Part shown: piece after piece, positions 12,454 to 21,181 of the stretch | How positions within the stretch are numbered: the stretch's first letter is position 1 | Layout: each line of letters starts with the position of its first letter | DNA from: Candidatus Cellulosilyticum pullistercoris | GTDB taxonomy: Bacteria > Bacillota > Clostridia > Lachnospirales > Cellulosilyticaceae | DNA length: 34,322 nt | Direction: 5' to 3' | Assembly: GCA_018883705.1 (NCBI GenBank) | Contig: JAHLFQ010000161.1 | Span: forward strand, 1-34,322 | Translations under genes and position numbers: made by a program | Notes under the pieces: model-generated | Told to the model about the DNA's origin: nothing | Seen by the model: the letters and a program-made list of their open reading frames with translations, nothing else | Databases searched by the model: none

Positions 12454-13227
12454 TTACTTCTGGTCATAAGCTGTTACTCTCATCCAGTCATACTCTGCGA
12501 TAAGTGGCACTGTACCGTCAAAACGACCTAACCAACTGTCTACACCTATACCTGGCCAAGTATTCATCATGACTTTTCCAGGAGTTTTAGGAATATTTTC
12601 TGTGACTTTATAAACTTCTACCCCATCTACATACCATGTAATGGAATCCTTTAACCATTCAAAACCATATTCATGAAATTCTTGCGCTGCATCAAACCCT
12701 AAATCATATATGTATTCGTGTTGTCCAACCCCATCTGTAAAATAATTAAATTGTACCTTGGTTGTGTCTTTACCTAAAAACTCAATATCGATTTCATCCC
12801 AAGGATTTTGATCACTGGGTCCTGTATAAGTAAAGAATGAAGAAACGACCCCTTCATTTTTAATAGGCTTCATACGTACCTCATACATTCCATAATGATA
12901 CATTTGCCTACTTCTATATTCTGCCCCAGACCATGGTGGCTTTGCCTCACCCTCTTCTTTATCAATCTTTAGTTGCATCTTGCTATCTTCAAAAGTTATG
13001 TTGTTTCCTCTCCACGTACAATTAAACATACTTCCATTTGAATAACCATCTGCTTTTTGCATCCACTCATTTTCTGCTTGTTCAAATTCTAATTCTAGTT
13101 TTATTTTACCTTTCAAATCTCTCATCCCTTTTTGTATAATTTGCTCTTCCACATGATTTTTATTTTCATTATTACATCCACAAAGTACTAATCCAACACT
13201 TAATGCCATGAGTAGGCTTTTTTTCAT
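12454..13227 (-). CDS. GH16 lichenase-type (beta-1,3-1,4-glucanase) lipoprotein
   Basis: Lipobox [31 protein letters not shown]; catalytic [53 protein letters not shown]. Confidence 0.92.
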   Translation of the reverse strand: MKKSLLMALSVGLVLCGCNNENKNHVEEQIIQKGMRDLKGKIKLELEFEQAENEWMQKADGYSNGSMFNCTWRGNNITFEDSKMQLKIDKEEGEAKPPWSGAEYRSRQMYHYGMYEVRMKPIKNEGVVSSFFTYTGPSDQNPWDEIDIEFLGKDTTKVQFNYFTDGVGQHEYIYDLGFDAAQEFHEYGFEWLKDSITWYVDGVEVYKVTENIPKTPGKVMMNTWPGIGVDSWLGRFDGTVPLIAEYDWMRVTAYDQK

Positions 13228-13292
13228 ATTGGTTTACTCCTTTCATCAGATTACTATTACTTTCTAGTATAAAGGCTTTTACACTGAGTCGA

Positions 13293-13316
13293 AACTTGAT
13301 AAAGTTACGATTAAAC
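13293..13316 (-). promoter_or_regulatory. candidate regulator box upstream of the lichenase gene
   Basis: Minus-strand GTTTAATCGTAACTTTATCAAGTT; 18 of 24 positions match the box upstream of the SBP gene (18157-18180). A TATACT -10-like hexamer follows at nearly the same spacing. Confidence 0.45.
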
Positions 13317-13346
13317 TAGGTAAAATTATGAACCCTTATGAAATTA

Positions 13347-13388
13347 AAAAAGAGCCTATTTACTAGTTGCTTCCTAGTAAATAGGCTC
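13347..13388 (-). terminator. rho-independent terminator after the second binding-protein gene
   Basis: Perfect 15-bp stem gagcctatttactag / ctagtaaataggctc (13352-13366 / 13374-13388), with T-run on the minus strand. Confidence 0.9.
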
Positions 13389-13391
13389 CTT

Positions 13392-14678
13392 CTAACGAGC
13401 TACATTTTCAATGAATTGGTCTGAATCTATTTGACCGCTTACAAGCTGTGATAAAGTTTCATAATATATGCTAGAAAAATTTTCATCAAATACTTGATCA
13501 TATGCAGGATGCATTGTCTTATCTTTTGCAATTTGTGCGCACTGATAGAGTGTTGGAAATACTTTTGGATTAACCTTTTGATTTTCATAGGCAGGTAACC
13601 CTATTCCATATTTTTCTATAGCTTTTGTTGAAACTTCTTTTACGATTTCAAAGTAAGCTTCTTGTAAGGACTCATCCTGGGTAATTTGACTTTGTTTATT
13701 AATGACTAAAGTATCTGCATAACCTCCTACTCCTACCGCTTGGGGGATCTCCGGAAAAGATATAATATCTATTTTACCTTTTACTTTAGAATCTGCTCCC
13801 TCTACATTAGCAGCCACCCAACTTCCAGATAATATCATGGCTGCTTTTCCTTGAGAAAAGTCATAGGAAGCATCATAGGAATCATTTTCCAAATAATTTT
13901 TTCCCCATGGTTTAGCTTGTATCAATGCTTCTAACTTCTGAGCAGCATGATAAAACTGTTCTGTTTTGAATAACTGAGGATTTGTTGCTGCTTCATATAC
14001 ACCTTCAATAGTCCCTTCAGTTAATACTAAATTCATATAGTATAAGGAGGTGAGCCATATTTCTTTTGAGCCACTACTCATAGGCGTAATTCCTTTAGCT
14101 TTTAACTGCTCTATAGTTGTTAGTAGTTCTTCGTAAGTATTTGGATATTGTAACTGGGCCTTCTCAAATAATTCTCTATTACAAAATAAAGCTGTGCACC
14201 ACCCATAAACAGGCATCCCATATATTTGTCCATTATAGGTTACGCCATCCATAGCCCCTTGTAGAGGCTTCTCACCGTCATAATATTTCTCCATTGCCTC
14301 ACTGATATCCCATACTAAATCTAAATCTACAAATTTTTTAAGTTTTTCATATCCCCAGAAAAAAAACACATCTGGAAGCTCATTGGTAATAACTGCATTT
14401 TCAATACTTGATTGATAAACCTCATTTTTAAAGGTAGTCACTTCAATCTTAATATCTGTACGTTTACTTTCATAGGTTCTAGCTACTTCATTAAGAATAT
14501 CTTCAATTCCCCCATGAATTGTCCATATCTTAATTGTTTTTACTGGCACCTCTTTATTTCTAGTACTCTTAGTATTTCTAATATCTGAATAAATGACACA
14601 TAGTAATATTCCTAAAATAGATGTTAAACATATGATAATGCCTACAATCACTCTATTTATGAATCTATCATCCCCCAT
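13392..14678 (-). CDS. extracellular solute-binding protein family 1, membrane-anchored (TM, no clear lipobox)
   Basis: N-terminal TM FINRVIVGIIICLTSILGILLCVIY; SBP motifs IKIWTIHGG, DVFFFWG, GQIYGMPVYGWCTALFCNRELFEKA, FSQGKAAMILSGSWVAANV. Confidence 0.87.
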   Translation of the reverse strand: MGDDRFINRVIVGIIICLTSILGILLCVIYSDIRNTKSTRNKEVPVKTIKIWTIHGGIEDILNEVARTYESKRTDIKIEVTTFKNEVYQSSIENAVITNELPDVFFFWGYEKLKKFVDLDLVWDISEAMEKYYDGEKPLQGAMDGVTYNGQIYGMPVYGWCTALFCNRELFEKAQLQYPNTYEELLTTIEQLKAKGITPMSSGSKEIWLTSLYYMNLVLTEGTIEGVYEAATNPQLFKTEQFYHAAQKLEALIQAKPWGKNYLENDSYDASYDFSQGKAAMILSGSWVAANVEGADSKVKGKIDIISFPEIPQAVGVGGYADTLVINKQSQITQDESLQEAYFEIVKEVSTKAIEKYGIGLPAYENQKVNPKVFPTLYQCAQIAKDKTMHPAYDQVFDENFSSIYYETLSQLVSGQIDSDQFIENVAR

Positions 14679-14724
14679 ATTAATCTCCCCTTTAGACCAA
14701 AATCAGATCATTTCCCTAGCCTAA

Positions 14725-14733
14725 ATTATAACA
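14725..14733 (-). promoter_or_regulatory. extended -10 (TGTTATAAT) upstream of the second binding-protein gene
   Basis: Minus-strand TGTTATAAT, immediately downstream of the permease-operon terminator and about 47 nt before the SBP2 start. Confidence 0.5.
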
Positions 14734-14734
14734 T

Positions 14735-14766
14735 AAAAAACAACCCTGTTCTAGAACAAGGTTGTT
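14735..14766 (-). terminator. rho-independent terminator after the permease genes
   Basis: 12-bp stem acaaccctgttc / gaacaaggttgt (one G-T type mismatch), with T-run on the minus strand. Confidence 0.82.
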
Positions 14767-14781
14767 TATTTTCTCATTTTT

Positions 14782-15648
14782 CTATGCTTTTACTGCACCA
14801 GCAGTCATACCTCTTATAAATTGTTTTTGTAAACCAAAGAAGATAATAAGTGGTGGTAACGTTGTTACACATCCTGCTGCCATCAATAGATCATATCTAT
14901 TTTGATAGTTTCCTACATATAATCTGATTCCTACTGGAATAGTCGCTACATCTGAAGAAGTAGTCAGTACCCACGCAAACAACAATTCATCCCATGCCAT
15001 AAGGAAAATATAAATTCCTGTAGCAATTAATCCAATCCTAGCGATTGGTAATATAATTCTTATAAATGCTCCAAGTTTACTACATCCATCAATAATAGCC
15101 GCTTCTTCTAGTTCTGTTGGAATACTTGCAAAGAACCCACGTAAAATCCAAATACTAAAAGGAATAAAGAATGCAGAATACACTAAAATTAAAGCACCAT
15201 AGGTATTAATAATTTTAATACCTAACATATCTTGAATTTTAATAAATACTAAATAAAGAGGTAATAAGAACATAATTCCAGGTACCATCTGAGTTGCCAG
15301 TACAGCAGCTCCAAATATATTAGAACCTGGGAATTTAAATCTAGCTGTTGCATATCCTGCAAAGGTTGCTAAAGCTAGAGCTATAGCTGTTGTTGCACTA
15401 CATACAATAATACTATTCTTGAAATATTTAAAGAAATCTACATTCTTCCACATTTCACTATAATTACTAAAGTGACTTGGTGTCCCTAATTTACCTGTTG
15501 CAATATCTCCTTGTGTCATTAATGAAGTAATTGCCATCCATACAATAGGAAATAAAGCTAGTAAAACAAATATCCAAACAACTACTGTTGCTAGAGTGTT
15601 CATTATATCTTTTCTTCGTTTTATTTGAGATAATTTTTGTGTTTTCAT
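14782..15648 (-). CDS. carbohydrate ABC transporter permease (MalG/CUT1 type)
   Basis: Multi-TM; EAA-loop-like ELEEAAIIDGCSKLGAFIRIILPIARIGL; C-terminal LQKQFIRGMTAGAVKA. Overlaps the upstream permease gene by 1 nt (TAATG). Confidence 0.95.
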   Translation of the reverse strand: MKTQKLSQIKRRKDIMNTLATVVVWIFVLLALFPIVWMAITSLMTQGDIATGKLGTPSHFSNYSEMWKNVDFFKYFKNSIIVCSATTAIALALATFAGYATARFKFPGSNIFGAAVLATQMVPGIMFLLPLYLVFIKIQDMLGIKIINTYGALILVYSAFFIPFSIWILRGFFASIPTELEEAAIIDGCSKLGAFIRIILPIARIGLIATGIYIFLMAWDELLFAWVLTTSSDVATIPVGIRLYVGNYQNRYDLLMAAGCVTTLPPLIIFFGLQKQFIRGMTAGAVKA

Positions 15649-16640
15649 TAGTCATTCACCACCAAATCATTTTGGAATATTTTATACCATACGCCCACTA
15701 ATGAGAGGACACAAATCATAACAATAACTGTCGCTGCTGCACCAGCACCAAATTGCCAAATTTGGAAGGAGTTACGATTAATATTAGTCATCAATAAATC
15801 TCCATACTTACCTGGGAATCCTGCACCATGTCCAAACATCATTGCTACAATATTAAACGAATAAATATAGTTGATAATACCATTAAGAATTTGTATAGAT
15901 AAAACAGATCTTAATAGTGGCAAGGTAATATTTCTAAATTGTTGCCATGCATTGGCACCATCTATTTCAGCTGCTTCGTAATAATCAACTGGTATTTGCT
16001 GAAGACCTGCTAAAAGCATCAGCATAACAAATGGAACAGTTCTCCATATAGTTGGAATCATAATAGCAATAAGAACTTTAGGTCCTGTTAGCCAGTAAGT
16101 TTTTTCCGGCATGATATGTAAAACATCTACAATAATTCTATTGATAACGCCATCTTGTTGCCACATAAAGCCCCATAATAAACCAACTACAAAAGATGGT
16201 ACAACCCAAGGAGTCATTAATAACGTTCTAGCAAGCCCTTGGAATCTAAATTTTCTGTTTAAGAGTATTGCTAATAATAGTCCAATGGAAATGACTAAAA
16301 TACTACATGAAACTGAAAAAATAGCGGTATTTCTAAAGGCATCAAGAAATCCTGAACGCATCGTACTATTAGGATCTAAGAGCACTTCTTTATAGTTGTC
16401 AAATCCTATAAAAGGTGCTTTTAAAAATTGATTGAGTGTGAATTGGTTTAATTTTAGAAATGACATACAAATTCCCGATACGATAGGAATTACATGTATA
16501 ATGAGCATGGCTACTAGCGCTGGTGCAATCAGACCATATGCTAGTTTATTTTTTTTGATTTGATACATTAACCCTTTCTTAGGTGTTTTATTGGTATGAG
16601 AAACTTTTTGAACTTTAGTCATATCTTCTCCTCCTGTCAT
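15648..16640 (-). CDS. carbohydrate ABC transporter permease (MalF/CUT1 type)
   Basis: Multi-TM; LIAPALVAMLIIHVIPI; EAA-loop YYEAAEIDGANAWQQFRNITLPLL. Start may be the internal Met at 16622. Confidence 0.95.
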   Translation of the reverse strand: MTGGEDMTKVQKVSHTNKTPKKGLMYQIKKNKLAYGLIAPALVAMLIIHVIPIVSGICMSFLKLNQFTLNQFLKAPFIGFDNYKEVLLDPNSTMRSGFLDAFRNTAIFSVSCSILVISIGLLLAILLNRKFRFQGLARTLLMTPWVVPSFVVGLLWGFMWQQDGVINRIIVDVLHIMPEKTYWLTGPKVLIAIMIPTIWRTVPFVMLMLLAGLQQIPVDYYEAAEIDGANAWQQFRNITLPLLRSVLSIQILNGIINYIYSFNIVAMMFGHGAGFPGKYGDLLMTNINRNSFQIWQFGAGAAATVIVMICVLSLVGVWYKIFQNDLVVND

Positions 16641-16698
16641 AGTATATCTGCTCTATAATTAGTTCATAGAGCAGATATATACAATGCCATTATGTTAT

Positions 16699-18096
16699 CT
16701 ATTGTTGACTATAGATTGTTGTACATTCACTAGCTGTTTGATCTAAGAATTCTTGAGTTTTAGCTGGATCATATGGACCAAATACACCCATAATATTATC
16801 CCATACATTACTTAATCCTTTTTGAAGAAGTGTTTCTGATGGACCCCATCCTGCTACAGAAGGATATGCTTTACCATATTGTAATTGTTCTTTGAAAGCT
16901 ACGCGCATTTCTTCGCGTGTTACGAATTCTGTTTCGAAAGCTGCTTTAACAGCTGGTAAGTTTCCACATTTTTCTTGATATGCTATTTGAGCATCTGGAG
17001 TCATTAAATACTCAAGTACTCTATAAGCTGCTTCTTTGTTTTTAGAATTTTTAAATACTGAAAGACCACTACCACCAAAGAATGCATATCTACCTTCAGG
17101 TCCTTCAGGAATTGGAGCTGTGCCAACTTTTTCAGCAAGTTCTGGTTGTTCTTTTCTTAAAGTTGCAATTTCATAAGCTCCTGAGAACATAGATGCAAAT
17201 TCACCTGCATTAAATAATGCTTCAATTTCTGATGAGTTTTTCTCTAAAGCAGGCATACTCATAAGACCTTCTGTTGCAAGTTCTGTGTAGAATTTAACAC
17301 CTTTGAATGCTTCGTCAGAGTTAATTACAGATGTTTTATTATCTTCTGCAATAAAGTCACCACCTGCACCCCAGATCCATGGTGCATAGTTATGAATAAC
17401 GTTCCAGTCATTTTTACCTGGCATACCTAAAGCAGGTACTTTAACACCATCAATTTCTACATCTTTCATCTTAGTAAGAGCTGCTTTGAAGCTGTCCCAT
17501 GTTTCAAAGTCTTTTGTTGGATCAACACCGGCTGCTTCACAAATATCTTTTCTGTAGAATAATGCTCTTGTATCAATAAACCATGGTGCTGCGTATCTTT
17601 CTTCACCTGCACCAAGAATTTGAGTAGTTGGAAGGGTAGCATCTACGAAAGCTGCTTCTCCACCAAATCTTTCATATACAGGTGTTAAGTCTTCTAAAGC
17701 ACCCATGGCTGCAATAGCTGCAATTTGTGTGGTTCCAAGCTGAGTAATATCTGGTCCCTCTCCACTGGTTGCTGCTGTTGTTAGTTTTGTCCAAGCTGAT
17801 CCCCAGTCTAATACAGTTGGCTGTACCTCTATATCTGGATTCGCTTCTAAAAATGGCTCTAACATAGTCATAAAGTCAGCTTCTGCCTCACCACTGTTTG
17901 GCATAATCCACATGGTAACAACTGTTTTATCTCCTGAAGTTGTATCTTTAGCTGCATCCGGACTAGCTGATACAGTTGTTCCAGTTTCTCCTTTACTAGA
18001 TGTTGTAGTGGTTTCTGTACTACCACTTCCACATCCTACTACAGAAGTAGCTGCTAATGTTGTTGCTAAAAGACTAAGTATTAATTTTTTCTTCAT
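16699..18096 (-). CDS. carbohydrate ABC transporter substrate-binding lipoprotein
   Basis: MKKKLILSLLATTLAATSVVGCGSGS lipobox; VVTMWIMPNSGEAE; GRYAFFGGSGLSVFKNSKNKEAAYRVLEYL. SD (GGGTGAG) favours the Met at 18096 over 18105. Confidence 0.94.
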   Translation of the reverse strand: MKKKLILSLLATTLAATSVVGCGSGSTETTTTSSKGETGTTVSASPDAAKDTTSGDKTVVTMWIMPNSGEAEADFMTMLEPFLEANPDIEVQPTVLDWGSAWTKLTTAATSGEGPDITQLGTTQIAAIAAMGALEDLTPVYERFGGEAAFVDATLPTTQILGAGEERYAAPWFIDTRALFYRKDICEAAGVDPTKDFETWDSFKAALTKMKDVEIDGVKVPALGMPGKNDWNVIHNYAPWIWGAGGDFIAEDNKTSVINSDEAFKGVKFYTELATEGLMSMPALEKNSSEIEALFNAGEFASMFSGAYEIATLRKEQPELAEKVGTAPIPEGPEGRYAFFGGSGLSVFKNSKNKEAAYRVLEYLMTPDAQIAYQEKCGNLPAVKAAFETEFVTREEMRVAFKEQLQYGKAYPSVAGWGPSETLLQKGLSNVWDNIMGVFGPYDPAKTQEFLDQTASECTTIYSQQ

Positions 18097-18156
18097 ATAT
18101 CTCACCCTTTTGTTATGTATTTGATAATATAATTATATACTTATATAAAATTATAA

Positions 18157-18180
18157 AAACTCAACAAAATTACGATAATA
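18157..18180 (-). promoter_or_regulatory. candidate regulator box upstream of the SBP/permease operon
   Basis: Minus-strand GTATTATCGTAATTTTGTTGAGTT, followed by TATAAT at spacing similar to the lichenase promoter. Confidence 0.45.
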
Positions 18181-18225
18181 CATTAAAAAATTAACTTTTT
18201 AGCTTTATTGACTATCTTTTTTAAC

Positions 18226-19983
18226 TTAATAAGGTATCTTTAATAGGATTTTTGTATATTCTCCACATCTAGAATCAATTTCTATGACCTCATTTGTATC
18301 TTTTAAATCATAGTAAAGTAATATTCTAGTAATAATTGCCTTCAAACCAAATCCGGATTTTACCTCTAATTTTTCACCAGTTTTAATTTTTTGTATCATT
18401 TCTTCACTTATACCTATGCCATCATCTTCTATTGTAATAAACATCATTTTTTGCTCTTTATTTAGCTTTATAGCAAGATGTACATTAACAGGTTGTCCTA
18501 TTTTTTTTATGCCGTATTTAATACTATTTTCTACTAGCGATTGTAATGTAATCTTAAGAATCTTGTGTTCTAATGCCTCTTCTTCTACATCATAGGTTAT
18601 ATGGATAATATTTGGATTCCTAATAACCGCAATCTTTACATATTCTTTCACAATTTGTAGTTCTTCTTGAATCGTAATAACATCGTCTCCCGTCCCTAAG
18701 CAAGCTCTATAATATTTGGCTAAAGTTTTAATCAGCTCATCAGCTGCTTCCTTTTCTTCTAGAGCAACCATGATACTAGCTGTATTTAGTGTATTATATA
18801 AAAAATGTGGCTTAACCTGATGATTAATAATAGATAATTCTAACCGTTTTTGCATTTTTTCTTTCTCTTTTACTTCACTCACTAATTCTTTGATTTCTTG
18901 CATCATTTCATCTAAGGCATAAGTAATCTCATATACTTCTGTATAACTTGTTGCTATAGTAAAATGAGTGTCTAAATTACCTTGTTTTCCTACCATTCTC
19001 GCTTTATCTGCAATGTGTTTTAACGGGAGAATCACTTTCCTTTTGATGAGTAAAGATGCCCCGCTCAAGAAAATAATATTAACTGTAACTGCAAATAAAA
19101 AAATTGTATTCATATTTGTATTAGCTCTAGCATGGCTGTTAATGCCCATAATCTTACCATTTAATATAGGCATATCTTGTATCACATAATAATACTTTTT
19201 ACTCCCTCTTTTGATATAGTTATATTCCTTATCTTCCCACCTTACGATCTCTTCTATATTGTTTAACTCTATATCCCTAGGTATTTGAAAAGTTTGATCT
19301 AAACTATCTTTAATCCTTACTTTTAAATCAATATTATCCAGCATATCGCGACATGTTTTTTCAAACTCTCTAGGATCTATATAAATGATCAAATAACCCA
19401 ATGACTCTAATTTATCTCTAGAACGTATCATCCTTGCTAAATATAGAGTACTTCCCACTTCTGGTTCTAAGACATTGGTACCTATCCCCCAATATACGCT
19501 TCCTTTCTTTTGCTCTATTAATGATAAATCTAACTGTTCTAAAAAATCTGCTGTATTTTTTAAATAACTAGGTTCCTTAAACTCAGAAATCACATTACCT
19601 TTGCTAGTAATAATATGTATCGATCTTATGCCATCTCTACCCACAAGAGCATCTCTTAATGTCTTATTGACTACTCTCATATTTGTTTCATTTTCTATCG
19701 ATAGTGCCTGCTGAAGAAATGTATTGGTTAATAACTCAGCAGATATTCTCTCATTCTCTTGCATATGCTTAGTTATAAAATAAGATACTGTATTGAGTGC
19801 TTCTTGATCTCCTTTTTTAAGTTTATAATCTACCTCTTTTTGTAACATCAATTGGAATAAAAAAATTCCAAAAAATAAAGAAATACTCATAGTTATAAGA
19901 TAACTTCTAATCAAGATCCAACTTACACTTTTAATATGTATTTTTTGCTTCAAATGTCTATATGGGCTAATCATTAAGCTCAC
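18226..19983 (-). CDS. YesM-type sensor histidine kinase
   Basis: Two TM segments flanking an extracellular domain; His-kinase motif LSIINHQVKPHFLYNTLNTASIM; LQSLVENSIKYGI; ITIEDDGIGIS; SGFGLKAI. Confidence 0.94.
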   Translation of the reverse strand: MSLMISPYRHLKQKIHIKSVSWILIRSYLITMSISLFFGIFLFQLMLQKEVDYKLKKGDQEALNTVSYFITKHMQENERISAELLTNTFLQQALSIENETNMRVVNKTLRDALVGRDGIRSIHIITSKGNVISEFKEPSYLKNTADFLEQLDLSLIEQKKGSVYWGIGTNVLEPEVGSTLYLARMIRSRDKLESLGYLIIYIDPREFEKTCRDMLDNIDLKVRIKDSLDQTFQIPRDIELNNIEEIVRWEDKEYNYIKRGSKKYYYVIQDMPILNGKIMGINSHARANTNMNTIFLFAVTVNIIFLSGASLLIKRKVILPLKHIADKARMVGKQGNLDTHFTIATSYTEVYEITYALDEMMQEIKELVSEVKEKEKMQKRLELSIINHQVKPHFLYNTLNTASIMVALEEKEAADELIKTLAKYYRACLGTGDDVITIQEELQIVKEYVKIAVIRNPNIIHITYDVEEEALEHKILKITLQSLVENSIKYGIKKIGQPVNVHLAIKLNKEQKMMFITIEDDGIGISEEMIQKIKTGEKLEVKSGFGLKAIITRILLYYDLKDTNEVIEIDSRCGEYTKILLKIPY

Positions 19984-21067
19984 CCACCACTTTCTTATAC
20001 TCGTTAGGTGTCATATGAATATACTTCTTAAACAACCTTGTAAAATAAGTGGTATCTGTATACCCCAATAAGTCGCATACTTCATACACCCTTAAATTCT
20101 CTTCTCTTAATAAAAATTGGGCACGTTTCATTTTTATACGCGTTACAAAATGCAGGAAATTTTCTCCTGTTTCATTCTTAAAAAGACTACAAAAATAATT
20201 TTTACTTATAGATAATGTTTCACTTATAGTAGTTAGTGTAATCTCTTCATCTATGTGCTCAACTACATATTGGCAAGCTTGCATTACTACATTATCCTTA
20301 TAGATCACCCGACTTTCTTCCAAAATCTTAAATATTCCTTTTACATTTTTCTCAAATCCCTCTATAAGTTCCTCTTTTATATTCGCTTCTTGCTCTCCAT
20401 AATGAAGATATTGTTCAATATTCTTTAGTTTAGTTAAGTAGATATATTTTTCTTTTACCCTACTTACTAATTCTTCTAATATGTAAGAAAATCTCATACA
20501 CATACTAGAAATATGTCCTTCTCCTAGTTCTCTTTCTTCTTCTACAATCTTCTCTAAAACCTCAAGTGCTTTTGAATTAATTCCCATTATATATTTAATG
20601 AGTAATTTATCATTTTCCCTAGAAAATACCCTCTCTTTACTATTTTCTATTTTTATATCATGTGATTTATATCTATTTTCACTTTCCAACTTTTTCAGTA
20701 GTTTTTCCTTAATCTTATTTAAGGTCTCTATCATCTGCTCTTCCTCTATAGGCTTTAAAAGATAATCTGTTACACCATATTGAATGGCACTTTTAGCATA
20801 CTCAAATTCTCCATATGCAGTTAAAATGACTATTTCTCCTAGATAGCCACTCTTTCTTGCTTCTTTCATTAACTCTATTCCATTCATAATAGGCATTCCT
20901 ATATCCGTAATCATGACATCTATTTTCTGTGTGGCTTGCTGGACTAATGCTTCTTCACCATTTTCTGCTTCACAGACTACCTCAAATCCTAATTCTTCCC
21001 ATCCTATTAGTTTATTTAGCCCTTTTCTTACAATAGGCTCATCATCTACTAATTGTACAGTAAACAT
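19967..21067 (-). CDS. YesN-type response regulator (REC + AraC HTH)
   Basis: MFTVQLVDDEPIVRKGLNKLI, MITDIGMPIMNGIELM, YLLKPI; AraC C-terminus ISKNYFCSLFKNETGENFLHFVTRIKMKRAQFLL...YTDTTYFTRLFKKYIHMTPNEYKK. Start at Met 21067 with a G-rich SD is preferred over 21085. Overlaps the kinase start by 17 bp. Confidence 0.94.
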   Translation of the reverse strand: MFTVQLVDDEPIVRKGLNKLIGWEELGFEVVCEAENGEEALVQQATQKIDVMITDIGMPIMNGIELMKEARKSGYLGEIVILTAYGEFEYAKSAIQYGVTDYLLKPIEEEQMIETLNKIKEKLLKKLESENRYKSHDIKIENSKERVFSRENDKLLIKYIMGINSKALEVLEKIVEEERELGEGHISSMCMRFSYILEELVSRVKEKYIYLTKLKNIEQYLHYGEQEANIKEELIEGFEKNVKGIFKILEESRVIYKDNVVMQACQYVVEHIDEEITLTTISETLSISKNYFCSLFKNETGENFLHFVTRIKMKRAQFLLREENLRVYEVCDLLGYTDTTYFTRLFKKYIHMTPNEYKKVVGELND

Positions 21068-21084
21068 AAATCTTCCCCCCCACA

Positions 21085-21119
21085 ATAATAGGTATTAGAA
21101 TCATTCTAACACCTATTAT
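21085..21119. repeat. 17-bp-arm imperfect dyad at the predicted transcription start of the response regulator gene
   Basis: taataggtattagaatcattctaacacctatta: arms 85-101 and 103-119 pair with one mismatch and a 1-nt centre. Confidence 0.75.
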
Positions 21120-21142
21120 ACAATACAATTATTTATTTTCAA
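21115..21142 (-). promoter_or_regulatory. sigma-A-type promoter for the response regulator/kinase operon
   Basis: Minus strand TTGAAA (-35, 21137-21142), 16-nt spacer, TATAAT (-10, 21115-21120). Confidence 0.6.
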
Positions 21143-21143
21143 A

Positions 21144-21175
21144 AAAAGAGTTGAATTTTATCATTCAACTCTTTT
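21144..21175 (-). terminator. rho-independent terminator downstream of the GH94 pair
   Basis: 12-bp perfect stem aaaagagttgaa / ttcaactctttt (21144-21155 / 21164-21175), then T-run on the minus strand. Confidence 0.85.
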
Positions 21176-21181
21176 AATATA

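Noticed and set aside
21074-21081. Seven-G tract in the response regulator ribosome-binding site, considered as a phase-variation tract
   Set aside because: Only 7 nt long and works as an ordinary G-rich SD; no evidence of length variation from one sequence.
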